A DNA stretch of 64,000 nt. Origin: Pseudomonas sp. H9 (GTDB lineage: Bacteria; Pseudomonadota; Gammaproteobacteria; Pseudomonadales; Pseudomonadaceae). Position numbers and translations under genes: made by a program. The DNA lies in NCBI RefSeq assembly GCF_004353925.1, contig NZ_SMOK01000011.1:496001-560000 (forward strand). The letters are read 5' to 3'. Under the pieces are notes generated by a model. That model searched no databases. It worked only from the letters and a program-made list of their open reading frames with translations, and had not been told where the DNA came from. This document shows positions 50,609 through 60,077 of the stretch, piece after piece. The first letter of the stretch is position 1, and every line of letters starts with the position of its first letter.

Positions 50609-51727
50609 TCAGACCGGGAACAGATCCAGGGTTCGCTCGACTTCGTCTATATCGATAGCGAAGCCGTCACCCTCCGGGGTTCCTACGACAAAACCGAAAT
50701 GTTGATGGTCACGGTCAGTCAGGTACTTGTAGTAACTGACGAATCGGTCAGGCGGTTGCAGCGTCAGCAAGGCGCCACCGGGCTCAAGAACATTGACACC
50801 ATGCACCAACTGACTGCCCTCTACCCCCACCACCATCCGTGCCCCGGCACAGGCCGCGACAATAGCCGGCACTTCGGTTCGAAGGGGGTCGACAATGCGG
50901 AGCCCCCGGGTTTTGCGCAGGTGCTCAGCGATCTGCAGTTCGTTGCGCAGGTAGCGCAAGTCACCATCCCCTCCGCGCAAAAGAAACACACCAGGGTGGC
51001 TGTCATAGCTCACCTGAGAGCGCAGTTTGTCGCCCATGGCACGGTAACGCAGGTGCCGGCTGCGGTTGTTGCTCATGTCGTCGAACAGCACCACCTCCCG
51101 AAAAAACGCGCTATGCAGGCGATACGGTCGCATGTCCAACAAATCTTCATAAGCAGGAGCCTGGGTAAACAGCGGGTACCTGGCCGATGGCGCCGTGGTG
51201 ACCGGTACACCTTCATTGCACGCCAGTGCATAGGTCACACAATCTTCCATTAACCATGTGCCAAACCATGTATTACCATTTTTCGTGCAATACACCGCCG
51301 CACGTTCTATCTCGCTCTCTACCATGATTCGGGGAAATGTACTGGGCCTCAACGACACCCAGTGGCTGGCATTGCCCTTATACAATGCGCCATCGACCAT
51401 CCATACATTTTTGATCAAATAGCCGCGCGTCGGGCCTTCCTCTACGGTGAGACCACCCTGCATCGTACGTGCGGGGTGTACGAACGGAAAAAAACGCTTC
51501 GCTTCCCACCCCGTCACCCGCTCCAGCTGATTGGGCAAATAAAAGGCAGGTGGTGATATCGATGTCTCGCCTGGGGCAATATCCCAGCTTTTCACTGCGA
51601 TGTGCTTCAGGTCAGTTTCGACTTTGCGAGAAAGGCGTTTTCTTGCCAGGAATTTATAAGCGGCGAGTGTCCACTTATTTGAATTACCGGCGGGCGAAGT
51701 GCTGAATTTTGAGACACCGCTTCCCAT
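50609..51727 (-). CDS. Glycosyltransferase family 61 (DUF563) protein
   Basis: A 372-aa protein with the DUF563/GT61 features: RAAVYCTKNGNTWFGTWLMEDCVTYAL, FLLRGGDGDLRYLRNELQIAEHL, LRIVDPLRTEVPAIVAACAGARMVVGVEGSQLVHGV in pieces, where VGVEGSQLVHGVNVLEPG matches the family's G-x-H-G-A-type motif. GT61 enzymes transfer xylose, arabinose or GlcNAc-type residues. A GGGAGG site precedes the ATG. It lies at the upstream edge of the exopolysaccharide locus, 72 nt from the acyltransferase-like gene, and probably adds a side-chain sugar. Confidence 0.85.
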   Translation of the reverse strand: MGSGVSKFSTSPAGNSNKWTLAAYKFLARKRLSRKVETDLKHIAVKSWDIAPGETSISPPAFYLPNQLERVTGWEAKRFFPFVHPARTMQGGLTVEEGPTRGYLIKNVWMVDGALYKGNASHWVSLRPSTFPRIMVESEIERAAVYCTKNGNTWFGTWLMEDCVTYALACNEGVPVTTAPSARYPLFTQAPAYEDLLDMRPYRLHSAFFREVVLFDDMSNNRSRHLRYRAMGDKLRSQVSYDSHPGVFLLRGGDGDLRYLRNELQIAEHLRKTRGLRIVDPLRTEVPAIVAACAGARMVVGVEGSQLVHGVNVLEPGGALLTLQPPDRFVSYYKYLTDRDHQHFGFVVGTPEGDGFAIDIDEVERTLDLFPV

Positions 51728-51799
51728 GAAGCGTCCTCCCGTTGTAGCGAGATCAATAAATAGACTCAGCGCAATAGCCCGCTAAAACATAAACACTAC

Positions 51800-52948
51800 T
51801 TAGCTGGACAGTACCCTTTCCATGAGTGGCGGAGACTGTAAGTTGGCATAACGACTTCGCAATGTTTCCAGAAACAATTCACCTGAACTTTTTGCACCAT
51901 AAATATAAATCTTGTGTAAACCGCCAAATACCATTTCGTGGTAACGGCTGGCGAACTCCTCATCACTTGGCCCCTCTGGCAAACCCAGATGAAGGGTCAG
52001 CTTGTCGCCTTCAACAGCAAATAACGGCGTCTCCCAGAGAAACTTTGCAGTCCCTGCCTTGGGCAGGCGCACGAACATGAATGCGCTGTTCCCCAACGAA
52101 TCGATATCGCCCCCGCGCCGACGCTTCCACTTCAACAACCCATCATCTGGCCGCGCCAGGCACAGGCCGATGTCGTAATAGTCGTATCCATGTTCCAGCG
52201 CCCACTCCAGTGCCATGAAAGTGGTAATGGAGTTCACTTCTCGCAGTTTTTTGGCGTCTGAAAAAATACTTTCGCGATAACCAAAACGCAGCGTGCTCCA
52301 GAAGCGCTTGCCGTCGCGGGTAATTTCACATCCCAGATGACAGGCGACGATTTCATCGCCCTGCATGATCAGGTCAAGCCGACCGACCGTCTTGGCCAGC
52401 CGAAACACTTCCTCGGTGGGAAACTGCACGGCGTGAATACCCTGCCGGGCGCTGGCATAGGGCCTGAGCATGAACTGGTCGGCCATCGCGATTTCTTCGT
52501 CCGACACGGTCTTGCGCATGTGATACAGCGGCCGATTCTTGCGAATACTGCGGCGCAGTTCACTGTCGTAGCGCGACGTGATGTCTTCCAGCGAGCGTCC
52601 CAGCGGCACCACTGCACTCAAGTAATGCGGTACGTTCAATGCGCCGGAAGACGGCATTTCGCTGACCACCACCACATGATTCGACGTAGCAGGTGAGGTG
52701 CCGTCATCGGCCACGGGCGACTGATGCTTACCGCCAATCAGCAGCTTGGCCATCTCCCGCCGCTGCTTCCTACCGATGTAGAGAAATTCGTATGGGCTTT
52801 CCTGCTGCAGCCTGAACCGAGCAATCTCCCAATGCCAGAAGCATGAACGGGCAAGGACCTCTTGTAACTTGCCTTTAACGCGTCTGATCTCGTAACGCAT
52901 GGAAGGTGAAATGTATTTCCGGGCAATTACCGCCAAGTGCTCTTTCAT
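51800..52948 (-). CDS. GNAT-fold acyltransferase-like protein (BioF2/FemAB-like)
   Basis: A 382-aa protein. The region from about residue 120 to 300 looks like the GNAT-type domain found in polysaccharide-associated proteins (pfam BioF2_like): SRYDSELRRSIRKNRPLYHMRKTVSDEEI in pieces, LDLIMQGDEIVACHLGCEI, then LREVNSITTFMALEWALEHGYDYYDIGLC and GLLKWKRRRGG. Such proteins transfer acyl or aminoacyl groups to sugars or peptidoglycan. GAAGAAG lies upstream of the ATG. It is the first minus-strand gene before the GT61 gene, and its promoter region is shared with the DUF6543/LRR gene on the other side. The substrate is unknown. Confidence 0.75.
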   Translation of the reverse strand: MKEHLAVIARKYISPSMRYEIRRVKGKLQEVLARSCFWHWEIARFRLQQESPYEFLYIGRKQRREMAKLLIGGKHQSPVADDGTSPATSNHVVVVSEMPSSGALNVPHYLSAVVPLGRSLEDITSRYDSELRRSIRKNRPLYHMRKTVSDEEIAMADQFMLRPYASARQGIHAVQFPTEEVFRLAKTVGRLDLIMQGDEIVACHLGCEITRDGKRFWSTLRFGYRESIFSDAKKLREVNSITTFMALEWALEHGYDYYDIGLCLARPDDGLLKWKRRRGGDIDSLGNSAFMFVRLPKAGTAKFLWETPLFAVEGDKLTLHLGLPEGPSDEEFASRYHEMVFGGLHKIYIYGAKSSGELFLETLRSRYANLQSPPLMERVLSS

Positions 52949-53360
52949 TTCTTCTTCGACGTCCTTTGCTGTTGTCTGGTGGGCAGCTCAGAAAAACATC
53001 AGAATGCAAGCCTACTTTATGCTTAATGCTTGATAGGCAAGACTTTATTGGCAACCTAGCCTTATCACATTCAGTAACAATTAAAGATCCAAGAAAGCCG
53101 CTTTGCAAGCCACAGATTACAGGCATTTCCATTGATTTTATGGCGTCAATTTTCTTTCAGATCTGCGGGTTCAGCGTAACTTCTTACTATCACGCAAGAG
53201 GCCTGTCTGCTTGCGGCGACTTTTCGCCAGAGGGTTTGGGAGCACCTGCCTTCACACAGGCATAACCCGATGCACTGCCAAACCGCGCAAACAACTATGT
53301 ACCACCCCTACCCGCCTCACATCCTGCCTCCTGAGCGCCCTAGAACCAGGAGCATCGACA
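52949..53360. other. AT-richer divergent intergenic region
   Basis: 412 nt between the acyltransferase-like gene and the DUF6543/LRR gene. It is more AT-rich than the surroundings, particularly 53020-53160, and holds no convincing gene or REP. It should contain both divergent promoters. Confidence 0.5.
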
Positions 53361-56300
53361 ATGCCTTCAATCGACGTGGACAACCCACACCATCACTTAC
53401 TGCAACGCCAGCTTCCCGCCTGGGCTCAACACGCCGTGCCTACGCTGTGGCATGGCTTGCTCGAATCGCTGTTGCCTGCCCAGGGCCCGGTTGACAACCA
53501 AGCTGCCTGGTTTGCCAATGCCGCACCCGACCTGCGCGAGGCGGTGCACGCCAGTCAGGCGCGTTTAATGCGCTCACAGCAAGCCCTGGCCCGAGCCTTG
53601 AAAGGGCTGAAGAACATCGCCGAATTTGCCGAGCCACTGCTGGCGCAAGCGCTCATGGCCCAACATCAGTTTTCTGCGCCTTTACGCACAACTGAACTGA
53701 TCCACATTCATCACTTGTTCACCTGGGAAACTTACGTCAGCCATCACGAGCGCCGTAGCCTGCTGGAAGCCGCTTTGCACAACTTCGAAGCGGATGTGCA
53801 ATTCAGTCGTGAAAGTGCTCTGGTGTTGGCAGGCGATGCACAGGTAGAGAAAACCATCGTTATTGGTAAAGCCCCGCTGGGCGATGACGATACACGGGTC
53901 GACATCGAACTCGACTCCGAGACCTACAGCCTCACACCTTTGCCCCTGACGCCGGAAGATTTCGCCCGTACTTGCCGCGAGCTGGACCTGGGCCAGCGCT
54001 ATCAGGAACACCTCATCACGCAGTTGATGCCTGCGCCGGTCACAGCACTGGCTATCAGGGTGCACCAGGACCGTTTGCGCCTGGCCGCCGACCTCGCCTA
54101 CCTGCGCCAGCACATCAACGGTTCTGCACTGGACAAGGTGCAGAACCTGCTCGACGACAGCACCCCGGCACAGGCTTTCAGCCAGTTGAGCCTGTTCGGC
54201 ATCATCTTGCACGAGGCACTGATTGTCGATCTGGATGCAACCGGCCTACTCCTCTATTTGCCGGGTCAGGATGTCGAGTTGCAGCTGTTCACCAGCCTGT
54301 CCGCACTGCACGACCAGTTGCGCGACAACCTACTGCTGGCAGGCTTTCGCCAACGCTTCCTCGCCTATGTCCCGCGCGATCAGCATCCGACTTTCCTCAG
54401 CCGCTTGCGGCAGAATCTCGACGCCAATGACACCACACCCACCGATCAACCCTGGCCGTTGCGAGATGACGCCGACCTGCACCTGGCCAAGATCGCCATC
54501 GAAGGCAAGCTGTACAGTTTTCTACAGGTGGACGCCGTGGCTCGCCTCAAGACCGAAGCGCTCCAACTCGCGGTACCTACCGCTGAGGTCGACGAACAAC
54601 AACGCCAACGGCGCCTGGCGCAATGGGAAAGTTACGGTCTGAATGCGCTGATGCTGGCCGGGGCTTTCATTCCGGGAGTTGGCACCTTGATGATGGCCGT
54701 CATTGCCTACCAACTGCTGGACGAAGTGTGTGAGGGTTATGAGGCCTGGAGTGTGGGCGACCGCCACCTGGCGTTGCAGCACCTTGAGACGGTGGGCTTG
54801 AATCTGGCATTGATCGGTGGCTTGCATGCCGCGGGCACGATAGTGCCCAAGCTGTTCAACAGCACGCTGATGGAAAGCCTTGATCAGGTTACCCTGCCCG
54901 ACGGCAGTCAGCGCTTGTGGCAGCCAGACCTTGCGCCGTACCAAAGCCCGGTGCAACTGCCTGAAACGCTGCAAGCCAACGCCCAGGGCCAATACCGCTA
55001 CCAGGGCCGCAACTACATCCGCATGGAGGGCGCGTGGTACGAACAACGCTTCGACGTCGGCCAGCAACGCTGGCGAATCGTGCATCCAACCGATGCCCAG
55101 GCCTATCAACCACGCCTTGAGCACAACGAGGAAGGCAGTTGGCGAGCCGAACATGAACAGCCACAGCACTGGTCGCCGGCGACCCTGGTACGCCGCCTCG
55201 ATCACCGCTTGGAGGGCATCAAGGACGAGCAATTGAAACAGGCATTGCGCATCAGCGGCGTCAGCGCTGATCAACTGCGTTACCGGCACCTGGCCAACGC
55301 CCGCACACCGCTGGTGTTGACTGACACGCTGCGGCGCATGGCGGTGGAACGCCAGGTTGGCAAAGCCCTGACTGCCACGCCTGAACTCGATGCCGATGCC
55401 CTGTTTGAACAACTGTACAACGGTGCACAACCGGCCAGCCCGGCGCAGACACTGCTGATGACGCGCTACCCACGCCTGAGCTTGCCGCTCACCCGACGTT
55501 TGCTGGCCCGCCTGCACCCAGACGAACTGCTGGCATTGAGCGAACACGCGCAACTGCCGGGCTGGCTGGAGCGTGCAGCCGAACAGCTGTCCAGCGACCT
55601 GCCCATGGCCCGTGCGCTTGAAGGCCTGGTGCTGACGCGCCTGACCCGTGATGACACTGAACGCCTTGCCTTGCTCGCGCTAAAACGCTTGCCCGGCTGG
55701 TCGCCCAACGTACGCCTGGAACTACGCGCAGGCAGCCCTGACGGAGCGTTGCTCGCCAGCGTGGGAGAAGAAGATGCTGCGACACGCCGGGTGCTGATCA
55801 AGAGCGCCCAAGGCTATGAAGCCTTCGCCGAAGACACCCCGCGCCCTGGGCAAAGCACTGACGACCTGTGCCTGGCAATCGTCCGGGCACTTCCGAACTC
55901 GCTGCGCCAGGACATGGGCCTTGAGCAATTGACCGGTGACACACTGCGCATGCGCCTGCTCAAAACGATAAGTGAAGACCGCCTGCTCTGGGCACGCCGC
56001 CTGTTCAAGCCAGCCGACGGCTGGGCGAAACAAGCAAAACTGCGCGGCGGTGCGCCGCTCGACCCCACCCTGCCCTTTACGCCCAGGCCGCATCCGCGCA
56101 GTACGCTGACGGCGCGCTACCGGCGATTGTTCCCCAATGCCAACCTGCATGAAATCGACCAGACATTCACACAATGGCAACGTGAAATGCGTGTGGTTTC
56201 AGTCGAGTTACAAAGGCTGGAAGACCGCCTGGAAGCATTGCATAACGATTTACTCCGCTGGGCGGGCAATCAACCGCACCGACAACGCGCAATCCGGCCG

Positions 56301-57206
56301 ATCATCAATGCCTGGCGGCATATTTCGACGCAGGCAATGATCAATGCCGACCCTTTGTTTCAGCTCGAGCTTTCCGATCTTGAGCTGGAAGACCTGGACA
56401 TGGTCGAGCTGGCCTTGCCCGACACCTTCCAACATGTACAAACCATTGACCTGAGCGGTAACCGATCACTTAGCCAATTGCCTGCCGAATTTCTTGAGCG
56501 TTTCCCGAACTTGCGCTGCCTATACCTGCGCAGCTGCCGCTTCGCTCGCATTCCCCGCTTCGCCACCCCACAGACCCTGAACTGGCTGGACATGGAGGGC
56601 AATCGCATCACTTGGGACGCCTGGAACCAGGTCAACCTGAACAGGCTGACCAACCTGACCATGCTCGATCTGTCGGACAATCCCCTGATCGAGTCGCCGG
56701 ACTTTTATGCGATGCGTGGCTTGCGTTCCGTCCACCTGAGGGACTGCAGCCTCACCCGGTTGCCCGAAGGCATACAGGGGATTGAAGCGCCGTCGCTGAT
56801 CAACCTGGAGGACAACCAGTTCCAGTCACTCCCGGAGGGCTTTGAACTGCCTCACATCCACGGTGCTGCGCTGCGCCTGCAAAGCGAGGCGCTGAGCCGC
56901 GAAATAACCAGTCAAATCGAAACCTATTACCAGGAACACGGCGTGGACCTGATGCTCGCCGACAGCGATTTCGATGAGCTTCTGGACGGCATTAGCGTCG
57001 ATCGGCAACAACTGTGGCAGCGCTTGCCCCTGCACTTTCGGCGCGACCTGCGCCTGTTGCTGGATGAGGACGATTACATTGCCGATCCAGAGGGCACTCA
57101 GACCGCAGTCTGGGCCCGTCTGGAGCGCATGGATACCGACCCGGAGTATTTGAGCCGGGCAGTCGACCTGGGCGCTGAGCACTTGCTGCGCCTACCGCTG
57201 GACTGA
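53361..57206 (+). CDS. Large DUF6543 (dermonecrotic-toxin-like) protein with leucine-rich repeats
   Basis: A 1281-aa protein. The N-terminal half resembles the DUF6543 region common in large Pseudomonas LRR proteins (HHHLLQRQLPAWAQHAVPTLW, LFTWETYVSHHERRSLLEAAL). A hydrophobic pair at about 427-505 (LNALMLAGAFIPGVGTLMMAVI, LALIGGLHAAGTIV) could insert into membranes. About six leucine-rich repeats lie at roughly 1010-1165 (QTIDLSGNRSLSQLPAEFL, TMLDLSDNPLIESP, SLINLEDNQFQSLPEGF). Relatives often end in a NEL-type ubiquitin ligase domain; only about 115 residues follow the repeats here, with no evident catalytic Cys, so that domain is absent or cut short. There is no signal peptide. AGGAG is 8 nt before the ATG. 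Effector- or toxin-like activity is inferred. Confidence 0.8.
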   Translation: MPSIDVDNPHHHLLQRQLPAWAQHAVPTLWHGLLESLLPAQGPVDNQAAWFANAAPDLREAVHASQARLMRSQQALARALKGLKNIAEFAEPLLAQALMAQHQFSAPLRTTELIHIHHLFTWETYVSHHERRSLLEAALHNFEADVQFSRESALVLAGDAQVEKTIVIGKAPLGDDDTRVDIELDSETYSLTPLPLTPEDFARTCRELDLGQRYQEHLITQLMPAPVTALAIRVHQDRLRLAADLAYLRQHINGSALDKVQNLLDDSTPAQAFSQLSLFGIILHEALIVDLDATGLLLYLPGQDVELQLFTSLSALHDQLRDNLLLAGFRQRFLAYVPRDQHPTFLSRLRQNLDANDTTPTDQPWPLRDDADLHLAKIAIEGKLYSFLQVDAVARLKTEALQLAVPTAEVDEQQRQRRLAQWESYGLNALMLAGAFIPGVGTLMMAVIAYQLLDEVCEGYEAWSVGDRHLALQHLETVGLNLALIGGLHAAGTIVPKLFNSTLMESLDQVTLPDGSQRLWQPDLAPYQSPVQLPETLQANAQGQYRYQGRNYIRMEGAWYEQRFDVGQQRWRIVHPTDAQAYQPRLEHNEEGSWRAEHEQPQHWSPATLVRRLDHRLEGIKDEQLKQALRISGVSADQLRYRHLANARTPLVLTDTLRRMAVERQVGKALTATPELDADALFEQLYNGAQPASPAQTLLMTRYPRLSLPLTRRLLARLHPDELLALSEHAQLPGWLERAAEQLSSDLPMARALEGLVLTRLTRDDTERLALLALKRLPGWSPNVRLELRAGSPDGALLASVGEEDAATRRVLIKSAQGYEAFAEDTPRPGQSTDDLCLAIVRALPNSLRQDMGLEQLTGDTLRMRLLKTISEDRLLWARRLFKPADGWAKQAKLRGGAPLDPTLPFTPRPHPRSTLTARYRRLFPNANLHEIDQTFTQWQREMRVVSVELQRLEDRLEALHNDLLRWAGNQPHRQRAIRPIINAWRHISTQAMINADPLFQLELSDLELEDLDMVELALPDTFQHVQTIDLSGNRSLSQLPAEFLERFPNLRCLYLRSCRFARIPRFATPQTLNWLDMEGNRITWDAWNQVNLNRLTNLTMLDLSDNPLIESPDFYAMRGLRSVHLRDCSLTRLPEGIQGIEAPSLINLEDNQFQSLPEGFELPHIHGAALRLQSEALSREITSQIETYYQEHGVDLMLADSDFDELLDGISVDRQQLWQRLPLHFRRDLRLLLDEDDYIADPEGTQTAVWARLERMDTDPEYLSRAVDLGAEHLLRLPLD

Positions 57207-57208
57207 CT

Positions 57209-59449
57209 TCACCCAGAGGGCTCAAGTTGCCAGGCCTGGTGATCGCGCAACCAGGCCTGCATCGCCTCAGCGGGCATCGGCCGCCCCATCAAAAAGCCTT
57301 GGCCCTGATCACATCCAGCGTTTCGCAGGAAGTGGTACTGGGCCTGGGTTTCGATGCCTTCGGCGGTGATGCGAAAACCCAGGGCATGGCCCAGGTCAAT
57401 GATCGCCCGAGTGATCGCCACTGCGTCGTCATCGGCGGGCAAGTCCTTGATAAAGGCACGGTCGATCTTCAGGTGATCGATCGGCAAGGATTTCAAATAA
57501 GCCAGCGATGAATAGCCGGTGCCAAAGTCGTCCACGGCGGTGGCCACGCCCATGGCCTGAAGCTGGGCCAAGGCGGCGCAGGCTTGTTGCTGGCTTTCCA
57601 TCAGCAGGCTTTCGGTGATCTCCACCTCCAGCAAAGTGGCGGGCAAGTCGTAACGTTTAAGGGTCTGCGACAGGCTTGCGACATAGTCGCTGCGCTCGAT
57701 TTGCAAGGCTGCTACGTTGATTGCCAACGGCCCCGGCAAACAATCGGCAGCGCGCCAGGCGGCAATTTGTGCGCAAGCCAGATCAAGGACTTTTTCCCCC
57801 AAGGGAATGATCAGGCCGGTGCGCTCGGCCAGAGGGATGAACTGCGCAGGTGACACCAAGCCATGCTCCGGATCGCGCCACCGCAACAGCGCCTCGGCGC
57901 CTTTGACCCGGCCACTGAACAGGTCGATCTTGGGCTGGTACCAGAGTTCGAATTCATTGCTTTTCAACGCCCGGCGCAGGTTGTGCTCCAGCGACAGTTG
58001 CGCCTGCAAGCGCAGGGTCATGTCGGGGTGGTACAAACGCCAGGCGTTGCGTCCGCTTTCTTTGGCGGCATACATGGCGGTGTCGGCATGACGCACCAGA
58101 CGATCACTGCCCTGGCCATGTTCAGGGCACCAGGCCAGGCCGATGCTGCCGGTGACCAGAGCGGCGTTGCCATTGAGGTCAAATGGCAGTTGTAGCGCTT
58201 GCAGCAACCCTTGTACCTGCTCGATACACGCCTGTTCGGTACCGGTCAGAAAAAACGCAAACTCATCTCCGCCCAAACGGCACAGCCCGTCCTGATCATC
58301 GATCAGTTGCACAAAACGCGCGGTGGCCTGCTGCAGGAGCAGATCGCCCATGGGATGTCCGAGGCTGTCATTGACTTGCTTGAAGCCGTCGATGTCCAGC
58401 ACCAGCACAGCCAGACGCGGGTCGCGGCTGATTGCCTGTTGCAAACGCTGATTGAACAAAACGCGATTGGGCAAGCCGGTAATCACGTCAAAATGCGCCA
58501 AACGCTCCAGTTGTGCCTGAGACTGCTTGAGCTCACGGTTACGCAGGTTGATCAGGTGGTTACTGCGGTTGAGCTGTGCGACGAACACACTGAACAGGGC
58601 GGTACAAGTCAGCGCAAACAGAAACAACGGCGAGGCGAACAGGCTCATGGACGGCCATCCCCCCAGCGGGCTCGCGGCCAGTTGCCAAAGCCCACCGGGC
58701 ACATCGACATTGACCGTCACCGCATGCTCGTCGAACAGATTCGCATCGCCCCAAATCATCCCGCCCACCGAGCCTTGGCCATCGGTGCCACGCAGGGCCA
58801 TTTCGAAGCCTGGGTCCAGGTCCAGGCCAGCGGCACTGAGCAAACGGTCGATGTCGGCGACAATCGAGACATTGCCCCAGTACATCTTCACGCCCTTGTG
58901 CCCCTTGAGGAACACCGGTCGCCGATAGATCAGCCCGCGGCCGCCCTGGTACAACTGCACAGGGCCAGCCAACACGGGGCTGTAGTGATCGCGCGCACGT
59001 TGCAGCATGGGGTACTGATCGGGCAGATGACGGTAGTCGAGGCCGATGATGCTACGGTTGCCGAACAATGGGTACACATCGGCAATCACATCGCCTGGTG
59101 CCAGAGAGATATGGAGGATATGGGGTACCGACGCCATCGCCTGGCGTGCCATATCGTGAAAGTGTCCGGGGCTGATCTGCCCATCGGCACTGAGCAATTG
59201 CGCAATGCCTTCGGTCTCGGCAAATGCCGAGCGCAATTGCGCTTCCAACGCAGCGCGTACCCCGGACAACCGCGCCGCCGCATTGGCGACCAGTTCGCTT
59301 TCCTGGCGCTGGACATCCAGGCGCCCGAGCGCCACCGAAAAGCCGATGCCGATCAGCGCAAAGCCAATGGGCAGCAAGCGATTGAGGGTGGTGCCCAGCG
59401 TTACAGACGGGACCCACTTATTACCAAGGGCGAGAATTCTCGAGCTCAT
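57209..59449 (-). CDS. CHASE-GGDEF-EAL cyclic-di-GMP protein
   Basis: A 746-aa membrane protein. A first helix at about 17-36 (LLPIGFALIGIGFSVAL) precedes a periplasmic CHASE domain (VANAARLSGVRAALEAQLRSA, IGLDYRHLPDQYPMLQRARD). A second helix (LFASPLFLFALTCTALFSVFVA) leads to GGDEF (LCRLGGDEFAFFL, intact motif) and EAL (VKGAEALLRWRDPEHG, VEITESLLM, DDFGTGYSSLAYLKSLPIDHLKIDR in pieces). Both active sites look intact, so it may make or break c-di-GMP; the EAL domain has the DDFGTG loop needed for hydrolysis. The ATG at 59449 is used because upstream sequence runs through REP elements. c-di-GMP often controls exopolysaccharide synthesis, so a link to the neighbouring locus is possible. It converges with the DUF6543/LRR gene. 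Confidence 0.92.
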   Translation of the reverse strand: MSSRILALGNKWVPSVTLGTTLNRLLPIGFALIGIGFSVALGRLDVQRQESELVANAAARLSGVRAALEAQLRSAFAETEGIAQLLSADGQISPGHFHDMARQAMASVPHILHISLAPGDVIADVYPLFGNRSIIGLDYRHLPDQYPMLQRARDHYSPVLAGPVQLYQGGRGLIYRRPVFLKGHKGVKMYWGNVSIVADIDRLLSAAGLDLDPGFEMALRGTDGQGSVGGMIWGDANLFDEHAVTVNVDVPGGLWQLAASPLGGWPSMSLFASPLFLFALTCTALFSVFVAQLNRSNHLINLRNRELKQSQAQLERLAHFDVITGLPNRVLFNQRLQQAISRDPRLAVLVLDIDGFKQVNDSLGHPMGDLLLQQATARFVQLIDDQDGLCRLGGDEFAFFLTGTEQACIEQVQGLLQALQLPFDLNGNAALVTGSIGLAWCPEHGQGSDRLVRHADTAMYAAKESGRNAWRLYHPDMTLRLQAQLSLEHNLRRALKSNEFELWYQPKIDLFSGRVKGAEALLRWRDPEHGLVSPAQFIPLAERTGLIIPLGEKVLDLACAQIAAWRAADCLPGPLAINVAALQIERSDYVASLSQTLKRYDLPATLLEVEITESLLMESQQQACAALAQLQAMGVATAVDDFGTGYSSLAYLKSLPIDHLKIDRAFIKDLPADDDAVAITRAIIDLGHALGFRITAEGIETQAQYHFLRNAGCDQGQGFLMGRPMPAEAMQAWLRDHQAWQLEPSG

Positions 59450-59589
59450 AGGTCCATTATTCGCGGCGGATTGCTGTTTTATCGGCACCTTGATCGCAAT
59501 ATTGAGTGAGGCTGAATTTTTTTGGTCGCAGACCGCAGAGTCTGAACTAACGCGCTCGCGAAAGCTGAAAGCATCGGACAACACCTCGG

Positions 59590-59654
59590 TAGGAGCGGGC
59601 TTGCCCCGCGATGTGATGTGTCTGATACACCGCAATCGCGGGGCAAGCCCGCTT
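59590..59654. repeat. REP pair (first of two between the GGDEF-EAL and GapN genes)
   Basis: TAGGAGCGGGCTTGCCCCGC... (59590-59612) and its inverted copy (59635-59654) flank a 22-nt centre. The second arm loses similarity after CCCGCTT. It lies 140 nt upstream of the GGDEF-EAL gene. Confidence 0.9.
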
Positions 59655-59791
59655 GTGTCTTGAACGCTGCACATGGCCTGCTGGGTGGTAATCCGACACA
59701 ACCAGGATTTCAGTGCGCTGCGAGCGCAAGGAAAATGCGCCAAGGTGGCCATCTGGCTTGAATGTGCTTCGATAGCAGCAGGGTAGACCCG

Positions 59792-59861
59792 GTGGGAGCG
59801 GGCTTGCCCCGCGAAGCGATGTGTCTGACAGGCCGCAATCGCGGGGCAAGCCCGCTCCCAC
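59792..59861. repeat. REP pair (second of two between the GGDEF-EAL and GapN genes)
   Basis: GTGGGAGCGGGCTTGCCCCG... (59792-59814) and its exact inverted copy (59839-59861) flank a 24-nt centre. The two pairs are about 140 nt apart in the same orientation. Confidence 0.9.
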
Positions 59862-60077
59862 AGCAAGCCAGCTTCCACCGGGAGCCCTGCAAGACAGTTG
59901 CTACCAGTGGTAGGGTCGGATGCAGGGACCAGTGGTACCACCACACCAAATGGATAAGCTCTCTGAGCCAAAGCCAACCGTCCCCCCTACAATCCGAGCA
60001 GTACCCTCTCTGAGCACACCGGTGTTATGCTCGAACTGAAACGTTTCACCCATCACAGAAAAAGAGGTGCTGCGCCC

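Larger units (their letters stand above)
59450..60077. other. 628-nt intergenic region with two REP pairs
   Basis: Between the divergent GGDEF-EAL and GapN genes. Apart from the REP pairs at 59590-59654 and 59792-59861 no gene is credible; open frames across it come from the palindromes. Both promoters must lie here, and the GapN promoter is probably in 59870-60060. Confidence 0.6.

Noticed and set aside
58199..59509. A 436-codon open frame on the plus strand
   Set aside because: It is antisense to the CHASE-GGDEF-EAL gene, with Gln/His/Arg-rich sequence and no domain.
59590..59861. Repeated palindromes as a CRISPR-like array
   Set aside because: Only two units, each an inverted pair of a genus-wide REP, with no regular spacers and no cas genes.
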